A DNA stretch of 48,248 bases, taken from positions 1 to 48,248 of the forward strand of contig CAZOUM010000018.1 in the NCBI GenBank assembly GCA_964582985.1. The letters are read 5' to 3'. The DNA comes from CAZQYB01 sp964582985. GTDB lineage: Bacteria; Planctomycetota; Phycisphaerae; Sedimentisphaerales; Anaerobacaceae. Under the pieces are notes generated by a model. It saw only the letters and a list, made by a program, of their open reading frames with translations. It had not been told where the DNA came from and ran no database searches. Position numbers and translations under genes: made by a program. Shown here piece after piece: positions 17,650 through 25,652 of the stretch (position 1 is its first letter; every line of letters starts with the position of its first letter).

Positions 17650-17749
17650 CTCTAACAAAACCCAGTTTGTCATTTCGAGCGAAGCCGAGAAATCTATTAG
17701 AATGGCTCCGCGAAGCGGCTCCTTGTATTCGAGTCGGGTTTTGTTAGAG
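17650..17749. mobile_element. 100-bp MITE-like element with 14-bp perfect terminal inverted repeats
   Basis: CTCTAACAAAACCC (17650-17663) and its exact reverse complement GGGTTTTGTTAGAG (17736-17749) bound the element. Inside are TCATTTCGAGCGAAGC and AGAAATCT, strings known from small dispersed repeats in several phyla, and a CCGC-GAA-GCGG hairpin. No coding capacity. It sits between leader copy C and the gene start at 17592. Possible flanking duplications are GGC and GCC-like and not convincing. Confidence 0.7.
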
Positions 17750-17767
17750 TGCCTAAGTCAAATTATC

Positions 17768-17860
17768 CGGGATTTCCTATAAACATCGTATATCCTTGCT
17801 CATTTACGCCGCTGAGCCTGATTTTCGCTAATAAGAAACCTGTCTCGCAAAATCAAAATT
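17768..17860 (-). promoter_or_regulatory. Shared promoter/leader element, copy C
   Basis: Minus strand: TTGATT (17851-17856), 17 bp, TATTAG (17828-17833), hairpin GCTCAGCGGCGTAAATGAGC (17798-17817), GATATACGATGTTTATAG, then GGAAATCCCGG. Relative to the others about four bases are lost around the -10 box. Precedes the GH32-like unit. Confidence 0.6.
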
Positions 17861-17921
17861 TTCAACTTCATCTGGAAGACATTTCAGCCGCAATGACCGC
17901 AAAAACGAATTTGCCGGCTGA

Positions 17922-20066
17922 TTATCGTTTCTTTAACTTAATAACCGTATCGATCGAAGTATCACCTGCAAATGAAAGCACTTTATCACTTGCCCCTGAT
18001 GTCCATTGTTCCAAATGAACGACTATTCTTTCCAGGGAATCGGCAGGGAGTTTCTCAACTTTCAATCTCGCGGTCTTGCCACTATCATCTACCTTCAGAG
18101 TAAGATACAGTTTTCCAAACGGTGTAGCGACGCCATTTAACCTGGTAACCATATCTGCCTGGACCCATTCTTTCGGCAAACCTTCAAAAAGGTGCAGTTC
18201 ATTATCGCGATCCAAAGCGAGCATATGTACCGTCAGCCGGATAAACTCAGCACTGGCCCAATTGTGCGGCATGTCGCCGACTTTTTTGTACCTGTGGCCC
18301 TTTAGTGATTGCTCTTCGCGCCATACCAACATAGGCGCGGCGTGATTGGCGAAGGCGTATAGTGATTGTGCCGCTTTGCGTCCGTTGCCCTGCCAGAGCC
18401 AGGCATGGCCGTAAAAGGAGGCGAAGTAATTCCAGATACCTGTCTTGTCCCAGCCGGTACCATAGACCATACCCTCTCGCTCAGTAGCTTCGAGCATCGC
18501 CATGTTGCCGGCGACCAACGCATCGTCGGCGGCAAAAATCTGGCCTGGATAGACGGCATGGCAGAAAGCCCATTGCCCCCTTTGCGGCAGGTCCCTGCCG
18601 TCCATGCGAACCGGTAAATACCTGTTGCCGTGCTCGTCGCTGCGCATATCACGCGCCGCGGCCCTGCGGAATGCCGCCATGAAGTCATCATATTCCTGCT
18701 GCCATAGCGCGGCCTGTTCAGTCTTTTCGAGCCATTGGGCAGCTTTAATAAACGCGCGTAGGCCCAACAGGTTCCAGTATGGATTGGTGTATTCGTAATG
18801 ATTTCCGCCGATGCCGCCGTCAGGGAAGCCGGGGGGATTTAAGCCGTCGTCCAATGGTGAGTCATTCTCGTAGGTGCGTCGGCGAAGCCGCTTAATGAAC
18901 TCGGCTATCCGCTCCAGATTAGGCCACATTGATTCCAGCCATGCCTTGTCCTGGGTAAGTTGCGCGTGGCGGACGCAGGTCCAAATGACAATGCCGTTTT
19001 CCTTATGATAATTCTTAATTACACGGATGCCGCCGTCCGGTTGCTGATATTTCATTTCGTAAGCTACACCACTGCGTGCCTGGTCTCCGGCACCGAGCAT
19101 CGCTGCTGCCTCCAGAAGAAAGGCGCCATCCACTATCCAGAGGCCGCGATAGCAAGTCGGCCCAACCTGAAACGCCGGCAATCCATCCTTTATCTCGCGC
19201 GCTTGCCATATGTTGCGGATGGACGAATCAATCAACGCCTGAATTCCTGCGTCCGGCACCTGCACGCGACCATAAGGCAATCCGACTTTTTCCCAATATT
19301 CCACAGTTCGGTCACGACTCGCCAGCGCCTGTTCGACGGTAGCCGGTTCAAGCACAATTTTACCGCCACCGCTGTAGAGCATGAAGAATGTTTTTGTCTT
19401 CCCGGCCGGCACCGTCAGTGATTCGAGTTGAATGACGCGCTGTTTACCATCGTTCTGCGCAGCAGGGCCCAGCATCTTCAATGACGCGGTTATCGTTTCG
19501 TGATGGTTGATCACGACTTGCTGAGCGCTGATGCGAAAATCGAAATGTGTGCGGGTGTCCACTGTCAACTGAGGCTGGACGACCTGTGGCGTGGCGCTGG
19601 TGTTCTTGATATAGACAAGGATCATGTCATTGCGGGCTGCTCCTTCCGGCTTTGTCGGCGTAGTTGACTCTAACTTGTCCGTAACAGCAAACGCTTCCTG
19701 GGCAACTTCCAGCCCATTGGCCGTCAGATAAGTTCGCACAATGGGTACGCGCGGCGAATGCAGTTGTTGTTTTTTCCAAACCACGTCGTTAGCGATTCGG
19801 ACGCCAATGCGCGTCCAGAAGCTGTCCGTCCCGCCCTTGATGCGGTGATAGTGATAAAGCAGCTCGCCGCTTTTATCGACCAGTGTTTTGTACTCATCAT
19901 CCGGCAGGCAGATTGCCGTCTGCCATTCCGGCGGCATGTAACCAAAATCAACAAATAAACTGTCGTGATTGTTTTCATGTGCCGCAAAGGCAGGATTATT
20001 ACCAAAATAAATCAGGCCAATGCAAGCTAACAACATGTAATTAAGCGTTAAAGTCACTCGTCTCAT
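17922..20066 (-). CDS. Secreted six-hairpin glycosidase
   Basis: 714 residues from the ATG at 20066, which opens a signal peptide (MRRVTLTLNYMLLACIGLIYF to about PAFA); AAAGGA lies 11 bases upstream. The frame continues up to 20168, but that part translates leader copy D. Residues about 30-260 are a beta-sandwich. Residues about 270-620 are an (alpha/alpha)6 barrel with TCYRGLWIVDGAFLLEAAAML, YQQPDGGIRV, NYHKENGIVIWTCVRH, DGGIGGNHYEYTNPYWNLLGLRA and WDKTGIWNYFASFYGHAWLW. A final sandwich (about 625-714) follows. The architecture resembles GH78/GH95-type enzymes, but I cannot fix the family. Single-gene unit. Confidence 0.7.
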   Translation of the reverse strand: MRRVTLTLNYMLLACIGLIYFGNNPAFAAHENNHDSLFVDFGYMPPEWQTAICLPDDEYKTLVDKSGELLYHYHRIKGGTDSFWTRIGVRIANDVVWKKQQLHSPRVPIVRTYLTANGLEVAQEAFAVTDKLESTTPTKPEGAARNDMILVYIKNTSATPQVVQPQLTVDTRTHFDFRISAQQVVINHHETITASLKMLGPAAQNDGKQRVIQLESLTVPAGKTKTFFMLYSGGGKIVLEPATVEQALASRDRTVEYWEKVGLPYGRVQVPDAGIQALIDSSIRNIWQAREIKDGLPAFQVGPTCYRGLWIVDGAFLLEAAAMLGAGDQARSGVAYEMKYQQPDGGIRVIKNYHKENGIVIWTCVRHAQLTQDKAWLESMWPNLERIAEFIKRLRRRTYENDSPLDDGLNPPGFPDGGIGGNHYEYTNPYWNLLGLRAFIKAAQWLEKTEQAALWQQEYDDFMAAFRRAAARDMRSDEHGNRYLPVRMDGRDLPQRGQWAFCHAVYPGQIFAADDALVAGNMAMLEATEREGMVYGTGWDKTGIWNYFASFYGHAWLWQGNGRKAAQSLYAFANHAAPMLVWREEQSLKGHRYKKVGDMPHNWASAEFIRLTVHMLALDRDNELHLFEGLPKEWVQADMVTRLNGVATPFGKLYLTLKVDDSGKTARLKVEKLPADSLERIVVHLEQWTSGASDKVLSFAGDTSIDTVIKLKKR

Positions 20067-20089
20067 GGTTTTTTGAGTCCTTTTAGCTG

Positions 20090-20213
20090 ACATTTTCCAT
20101 ATCAAACGCTCAGCTACGCCGCTAAGCCTCATTTCTAATAGAATATCAAACTTGTCGTTAAAGTTCAAACTTTCTGCCTGCTTAAGAAAACCTGATTATC
20201 AGACCCCTCAGGT
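20090..20213 (-). promoter_or_regulatory. Shared promoter/leader element, copy D
   Basis: Minus strand: palindrome CTGATAATCAG (20192-20202), a CTTAAGCAGGCAGAAAG segment, TTGAAC (20163-20168), 17 bp, TATTCT (20140-20145), 12 bp, hairpin GCTTAGCGGCGTAGCTGAGC (20108-20127). Almost identical to copy A from about 20130 to 20210. This is the copy with the most symmetric inverted repeat. Confidence 0.75.
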
Positions 20214-20296
20214 GCGCCAAAGTGCGCCAGTTTTTTGCACAGGCTCTGTGGAGTAGCAAGCCTCGCTCTGTCCTCATAGACAACCGGTAAAGCCGT

Positions 20297-21955
20297 TCAG
20301 ATCCGGACTTGAAAAGACTCTGCCGCGGGGATCTGTATCTCGGTGGCCTTGCCGTTTCTTCTTATTGTCAGGCGAAAGGCCTTTTCGCTTTGTATTCTCA
20401 ACAGACGTTTGCCGTCTGAAGCAGCCTCTTCACAAACAAGCGAGACTGTGTTGCCGCCGAACCAAAATCGCTTGATACCGACGCGTTTGTCCGAATGTAT
20501 GTTCCAGCAAATCAAATTACCGGGTGCATCGGCTTTTATGCCGATTGCATACTCAATCAAGAACGCAATCGGTCCAAGCCCGCTCCATCCGACGAAATCC
20601 TTTCTCGAAGGGCCGCCCCGTGAAACGCTTTGCGGTGCGTAGTTCTCCCAGATAGTTCCGGACTCTTTATAAACATCAACCACGCACGCCAGATGATTCA
20701 TTGCAATCTCACGTGCCAGCCCGTCATACCCATAATTCTCCAGGCCCTGAATCACCATCTTCTCAGTAGGTGCCCAGACCGCCCCTCTCCAGTATCCGCC
20801 CTTGGGATTGAAAACCTCTTCATTTGCCGCTAATGTGGGAACGCGATGAACGGTCTTGAACGTATCAGGATCCACGAGTTCGTTAGTTAGCGCATCTGCG
20901 TGAGGCTTCGGTGCCACCTTCGCCAGCAGTGCCCAGAATGCCGCGATACTCTTTACCGGTGCGCGCTCGCCTTCCAGCGTAAGATCAAAATAGAACTGCC
21001 TGTAGCCGTCCCACATATGCTTATTAATCAATGCAGACAACTGTTCTGCTTCACTGTTGTATCGTTGTGCCTTTTTTGTCTCACCAAGTATTTCCGCTAT
21101 TTGTGCCAAGTTTCGAGCGAACAAAACCATCTCGCAGGATATATCAATTCCCGTTCCACCGCCCTTTAGGTGAATGTTCCTTGGTGAATTATCCATGCTC
21201 GCCCAGTCGGTCATATACAAGCCGTTTCCCTGTCTGATATATTTCTGCAGCGCCTGATAATAGCGAACCAGTGGCTCCCAAACCAACTCCAATCGTTCCC
21301 TGTCAGCCGTATGCCGGTAGCTTTGCACCTCCGCCCAGGCCAGAATCGGATGATTCAGAGCATCCAAAGTAAGCTTGGGATTCGGTTTAGGAATGTCACG
21401 CCCTCTGTAGAGAACTTCATCCTCTTTCTCATCCGTGCTGTAGCCCCATCGCGTAAACAGCGGTTTGTCTTCCTTGTTGATCCACGGTTTCCATCCTTTT
21501 CCGGTCTTGCGGTCAATCTCTCGACAAATCTCCCCATCCTCATATTGCTTTGCATAGAAATTATCCAAAGTGCCTATCCCCGGCACATACGGATGAGCAT
21601 AGTTGCAGAACATCGTCAGAAAACAACTGTCCCACAGAAAAATGTTCTGATTAAACGCCGCATCAATATACTGCGAAACAAATCCGCTCTCAGGACTCGG
21701 CTCATGGAAATTCTTAAACGCCAGATCCCACGCCTTCCAGTAACAGCTTACATAGTTCGGATCTTCATCATAAATCGGAGCCGGTAGTTTGTCCTTGGTA
21801 TTCTCAAAAACCGGCAGAGGTTTTGGAACATACTTCTTCTTGGCAAAGTAAATCCCCTGTTCCGTCGAGGCACCATTGACCGAAATACCCGATAGCACCG
21901 CCATGATAATTACTCCCTTCGCGAACTTCCCCATAAAAGCAGATAAGTGTGTCAT
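20297..21955 (-). CDS. Secreted GH37/GH63-like (MGH1-type) glycosidase
   Basis: 552 residues, signal peptide about 1-29 (MTHLSAFMGKFAKGVIIMAVLS region; a start at Met8 is possible). Barrel motifs typical of trehalase and glucosidase clans: FNQNIFLWDSCFLTMFCNYAH, NHPILAWAEVQSY, LYMTDWASMDNSPR (acidic catalytic region), GIDISCEMVLFARNLAQIA, GGYWRGAVWAPTEKMVIQGL and SGTIWENYAPQ. The last pair is the strongest GH37/GH63 signature. The C-terminal 90 residues form a small sandwich. Substrate unknown. First gene of the island in transcription order, preceded by the divergent leader copy E. Confidence 0.75.
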   Translation of the reverse strand: MTHLSAFMGKFAKGVIIMAVLSGISVNGASTEQGIYFAKKKYVPKPLPVFENTKDKLPAPIYDEDPNYVSCYWKAWDLAFKNFHEPSPESGFVSQYIDAAFNQNIFLWDSCFLTMFCNYAHPYVPGIGTLDNFYAKQYEDGEICREIDRKTGKGWKPWINKEDKPLFTRWGYSTDEKEDEVLYRGRDIPKPNPKLTLDALNHPILAWAEVQSYRHTADRERLELVWEPLVRYYQALQKYIRQGNGLYMTDWASMDNSPRNIHLKGGGTGIDISCEMVLFARNLAQIAEILGETKKAQRYNSEAEQLSALINKHMWDGYRQFYFDLTLEGERAPVKSIAAFWALLAKVAPKPHADALTNELVDPDTFKTVHRVPTLAANEEVFNPKGGYWRGAVWAPTEKMVIQGLENYGYDGLAREIAMNHLACVVDVYKESGTIWENYAPQSVSRGGPSRKDFVGWSGLGPIAFLIEYAIGIKADAPGNLICWNIHSDKRVGIKRFWFGGNTVSLVCEEAASDGKRLLRIQSEKAFRLTIRRNGKATEIQIPAAESFQVRI

Positions 21956-22014
21956 AAGATTTCACCCACGCAAATTCGTCCGTAACAAAAAGCAGTACAC
22001 TAAGTCTCTTAACC

Positions 22015-22115
22015 GGGATTCCCATATAACATTGCATAGCCACGTAGCGTGCGATGTTTCGCACCACTTTAATTATATCTCAATATCAAATCCATCTAAG
22101 AATTAAATCTTTCTG
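22015..22115 (-). promoter_or_regulatory. Shared promoter/leader element, divergent copy E
   Basis: Minus strand: AAGCAGTCAGAAAG and TTTGATATTG align with copies A and D, followed by TATAAT (22072-22077). A different but perfect hairpin, GTGCGA-AACA-TCGCAC (22049-22064), stands where the GCTCA/TGAGC hairpin stands in the others. AATGTTATATGGGAATCCCGG-type sequence follows. The hairpin position is conserved while its sequence is not. Confidence 0.55.
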
Positions 22116-22385
22116 ACTGCTTTACGAAGGTTTATCGCCGAGAAAAGTAATAAGAACACAAATTTGGCAGCTGATTATCATTTATTTGACGTACCTTTGG
22201 CCTGCCCCCGTTTTTTGTGATGCGAAAAGTCTATCAGAACAAAAATGGACTCGTTCCGGGATAACAAACCGATGTGCCCAGCAGTTTAATCCGTTGACAA
22301 CTTATTCTCCCAAACGGATCAAAATTGCTGAGGTTGACGTGTTTATTATGAGATATGATATCATTTGAATATGTCTTGGTGACAA

Positions 22386-22850
22386 TTATTCATCCACCAC
22401 TTCTATATCGTAGAAACGTATGTTTTCATTCTCGTTATCATGAGGCAAGGTTGTCGTAATCTAAAGTAGTGCCCGACATGGCTTTGCCGCTGAATGTGGC
22501 GGTAGGATTCTTACACTAACCGGACGCTTGGTACATAATACCTGATTGTGCTGAAAACGCTTCCGCTACAATGATAGACTGGCTCTCATAGTTTCGCAAA
22601 TGGGCCAAAGAAGCTGGGAATCCTCCAACGAGGGGTATCACTTTCACAGTTGACCGGTAGCCGATATCGTTATCAGCAAGAAATATCTGGCAAGAATCCT
22701 TGGCCGTTGTTATAATGAGCAATGGTATCCCATATGAACATCGAGAAATTATGAAGTTGCCAGGATTCTCGGAAATAATTCGTAACATTTTGGAAGGTTT
22801 CGCGTCATATAATATGGTGATGCATTGGTCAGGACAGCAGCCGGGATGAT
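22386..22850 (-). pseudogene. Decayed coding remnants, function unknown
   Basis: On the minus strand an open stretch (about 22850 to 22516) reads SKMLRIISENPGNFIISRCS, then FLADNDIGYRSTVKV and PLVGGFPASLAHLRNYESQS, and stops at 22516. Just after it, NPTATFSGKAMSGTTLDYDN runs to a TGA, and in a shifted frame NENIRFYDIEVVDE ends at 22386. The last part resembles the C-terminal strand of a lectin-like sandwich domain. A 90-residue ORF from 22788 could be a real small gene, but it has no ribosome site. I interpret the stretch as one or two broken genes. Confidence 0.35.
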
Positions 22851-22900
22851 TTATTTGCGCTGACTGCGGTTGATATGGTGTAAAAGAGAGGGAGTTGTGT

Positions 22901-24565
22901 ATGCCGAAGGCGCTCGAAAAGAAACTTCGCGTGGTTCGTTTTCGCTGCAGCTTTAATCTGCTCCTTGAGCAAACGGGGCGGATTCTTGCCGCTGCCGGCA
23001 TTACCGCCGTACTGGGGGTCCTTATCGAACGTCTGCTGGCCTTGAGCATTGTCAACTCATGGACTCTCTGGAGTTTTTCAGGTGTAGTAACTGCTCTGAT
23101 TATTGCGCTGTGGGCGCTTAATCAACCCAGCCGGATGCAGGTATCGTTATTGCTTGACGAGCGGCTGAGACTGCACGAGCGTTTCAGTACGACATTGGCG
23201 ATGGCGGAATCCGAGGACCCTTTCGCTCGTGCCGCCTGCGCCGAAGCGCGCCAGGTCGCTCAGCGTATTAAAGCCAAGGGCCATTTTCCAATCAAGGCTT
23301 CAAAGTGCTGGCTCTATGCTGCCGGTACATGGGTGATAGTCGGAATTTTAGTTTCGTTTATGCCGCAGAAAGACCTTCTCGGCTTCCTGAAGAAACAGCA
23401 GCAACAGCAGGAGCAGGCTCGCCAGGTTGAATCGGCTCAAAGGGACATTGAGCAGACGACCAGCACGGTTAAGCTGGCCGTAAGAGAGCTTGGGGACGCG
23501 GGATTGAACGCGGAAGTGGCCAAGCTCGCTGAAATGCCCGAGGGCGCCAAACCTGAAGCAGCAAAGCGTCAGACAATCCGCAAACTCAGTGACCTTTCCG
23601 ATAAGCTCAAAAAGATGCAAGCTGGAATGCAGCTTGGCTCGGTTGAGCTGATGCAGCAGATGCTTAAGCAGCTGCGAGGCTCACAGAACGCCTTTTCGCA
23701 GGAATTGGGACTGGCCCTGGCCAAAGGCAATTTTGCCGACGCCTGCAGTCTCTTGAAGGAATTTCAGAAGCAGTTGGCTGAGGGCAAGCTTTCCGACGAG
23801 CAGCGAGAAGCCCTGACCCGGCAATTACAGGATTTGGCCAGACAACTTCAGGGATTGGCACAGAAAAATGAACAGCTTGAAAAGGAACTTGAGAAGCTGG
23901 GCCTGGATAAGAAGCTTGCCAGGCTGAGCGAGGGACAACTGCGAGAGGCCCTGCAAAAACAAGGTCTTAACGCTGAAAAGATTGAACAACTCCTGCAAAA
24001 GATGGCTGCGTGCCGCTCAGCCTGCAGCCGATGCTCCGGCGTAGGTGAAGCCATGGCAGCCTGCGGCACCGGGGTCGGCGGATTGTCGGGAGATGAATTG
24101 GCGGAAGTGACAGAGCAGTTGGACGAATTGGAAGCCCTTAAACAGCAGATGATGCTGACCCAGGCAAGCCTTGCCGAGATTGATCGTGCAATCGGCTGCC
24201 TTGGGGAAGGGATGGGTCAAGGCCTGGGCTGCCAGGAACCTTTCAGTGAAGGTTTGGCAAAAGGATATGGAGCCGGTACCGGAGCGCCGGGACGCGGATA
24301 CGGGCCGCGCTCAATCAATGAAGACGGGCAGACATCCACGAAGAAGACACGCGTAGAAAACAAGGGTTCGGAGGGGCCTGTCGTCGCGAGCTGGTACTTC
24401 AAGGGGATGCAAGTTAAAGGTGAAGCAAAACGCGCCTTTGCCGAAGTCGTACAGGCTGGTCGTGACAGAGCCGCTGAGGCCATCGGTGAGAATGAAATCC
24501 CGCGCAAGTATGAAGAGTCGGTGAAGAAATACTTTGGCAGATTGGAACAGTCCGGCGATAAGTGA
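22901..24565 (+). CDS. Membrane-anchored coiled-coil protein at the head of the MoxR/vWA operon
   Basis: 554 residues from the ATG at 22901 with GGGAG six bases upstream (a TTG two codons earlier is less likely). Three transmembrane helices are visible (about 28-45, 52-73 and 140-158). A long Q/E/K-rich coiled coil runs from about 165 to 365. Then comes a cysteine cluster (CRSACSRCSGVGEAMAACG), a glycine-rich stretch, and the C-terminal EIPRKYEESVKKYFGRLE. This ending and layout match DUF4175-like proteins found beside MoxR/BatA genes in planctomycetes. Function unknown; a structural or complex-assembly role at the membrane is inference. The next gene begins 52 bp downstream. Confidence 0.7.
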   Translation: MPKALEKKLRVVRFRCSFNLLLEQTGRILAAAGITAVLGVLIERLLALSIVNSWTLWSFSGVVTALIIALWALNQPSRMQVSLLLDERLRLHERFSTTLAMAESEDPFARAACAEARQVAQRIKAKGHFPIKASKCWLYAAGTWVIVGILVSFMPQKDLLGFLKKQQQQQEQARQVESAQRDIEQTTSTVKLAVRELGDAGLNAEVAKLAEMPEGAKPEAAKRQTIRKLSDLSDKLKKMQAGMQLGSVELMQQMLKQLRGSQNAFSQELGLALAKGNFADACSLLKEFQKQLAEGKLSDEQREALTRQLQDLARQLQGLAQKNEQLEKELEKLGLDKKLARLSEGQLREALQKQGLNAEKIEQLLQKMAACRSACSRCSGVGEAMAACGTGVGGLSGDELAEVTEQLDELEALKQQMMLTQASLAEIDRAIGCLGEGMGQGLGCQEPFSEGLAKGYGAGTGAPGRGYGPRSINEDGQTSTKKTRVENKGSEGPVVASWYFKGMQVKGEAKRAFAEVVQAGRDRAAEAIGENEIPRKYEESVKKYFGRLEQSGDK

Positions 24566-24617
24566 AAAGGCCGTCTTATCCCAAGTCATCGCAAGTTCGG
24601 TTTAGGAAGGTTTATGT

Positions 24618-25652
24618 ATGCAAAAAGAAAGAAAGGTCCTTTTTGCCGGCATTTTCTTGACCGTTATAGTTCTTTGTCTTTTGGTTTTCCCTTCCTGCAA
24701 ACGATTCCCAAGTCGAGACCAAAGAAAGGTTGTTCTCTATTGTTCTGTAGACCAGACAGTTGCTGAACCTATCATAGCTGAGTTCGAGAAGCGCAGCGGC
24801 GTCAAGGTGCTGGCTCGTTTCGATACAGAAGCCAGCAAAACAGTGGGTTTGGTTCAGCGAATAAGGGCTGAGGCCGCGTCACCAGTTGCGGATGTTTTCT
24901 GGTCGAGCGAAATCTTTCACACTATACGCCTTGCACGCCAGTCGCTGCTTGCCCCCTACAACAGTGCCCAAAGTAAGCATTGGCCGACGGGGTTTGTCGA
25001 TGCGGATGCCAGATGGTATGGCTTTTCACTGCGAGTCAGGGTGATAGCCTACAACACTAAAAGGGTTTCCAGCAGTGATGCTCCGCGCTCACTTGAGGGC
25101 CTTCTTGAGGGCAAATGGAAGGGGCGAGTTGTGATGGCTGCACCTGAGTTCGGGACAACCGGCGGAGACGTAGCGAGTTGGTTTGCTCATTATGGTGGTG
25201 AGCAAGCGAGAAAGATACTGCAGTTGCTCAAGAATAACAAGATACGGCTGGTGGACGGTAACAGTACTGCGGTCAGGATGGTAGCTACAGGCCGGGCAGA
25301 TGTTTGTCTTACGGACACCGATGACGTTTATGCTGCTCAGCGAAATGGTTGGCCGGTCGCGATGAATTATCTTGACCAGGGTGGCGATGGTGCGCTGGCG
25401 ATACCCAACACGGCCGCTATTATAAAAGGCGGGCCGAATCCTGAAGAAGCCGGTGAGCTGATGGATTTCCTTCTCAGCGAACGTCTCGAGGAAATGCTGG
25501 CGCGGAGTGATTCGCGCAATTTTCCCATACGTCCATCATTAGCCGAACACCTGGGATTGCCTCCTGTGCCGAAGCTTCTGGATGTGGATTACGAGAAGAT
25601 TGCCGAGCAGTTGCCGACAGCCATACAAACTGCAAGGGAGATCCTTCGTTGA
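24618..25652 (+). CDS. ABC transporter substrate-binding lipoprotein, FbpA/AfuA-like
   Basis: 344 residues. A lipoprotein signal runs through CLLVFPSC (Cys27). VVLYCSVDQTVAEPIIAEFEKR, ADVFWSSEIF, RVIAYNTKRV, GKWKGRVVMAAPEFG and GRADVCLTDTDD are typical of the iron(III)-type binding proteins of ABC importers. The adjacent tyrosine pair that binds iron in FbpA is not evident, so iron is only one option among oxyanions, thiamine-like compounds or others. GGAAGG precedes the ATG. It overlaps the permease by 4 bp (ATCCTTCGTTGAATTG junction), which means tight coupling. Confidence 0.85.
   Translation: MQKERKVLFAGIFLTVIVLCLLVFPSCKRFPSRDQRKVVLYCSVDQTVAEPIIAEFEKRSGVKVLARFDTEASKTVGLVQRIRAEAASPVADVFWSSEIFHTIRLARQSLLAPYNSAQSKHWPTGFVDADARWYGFSLRVRVIAYNTKRVSSSDAPRSLEGLLEGKWKGRVVMAAPEFGTTGGDVASWFAHYGGEQARKILQLLKNNKIRLVDGNSTAVRMVATGRADVCLTDTDDVYAAQRNGWPVAMNYLDQGGDGALAIPNTAAIIKGGPNPEEAGELMDFLLSERLEEMLARSDSRNFPIRPSLAEHLGLPPVPKLLDVDYEKIAEQLPTAIQTAREILR

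Noticed and set aside
24618..25652. Firm assignment as a ferric iron-binding protein
   Set aside because: The family fold fits, but the paired tyrosines of FbpA are not evident, so the ligand is left open.
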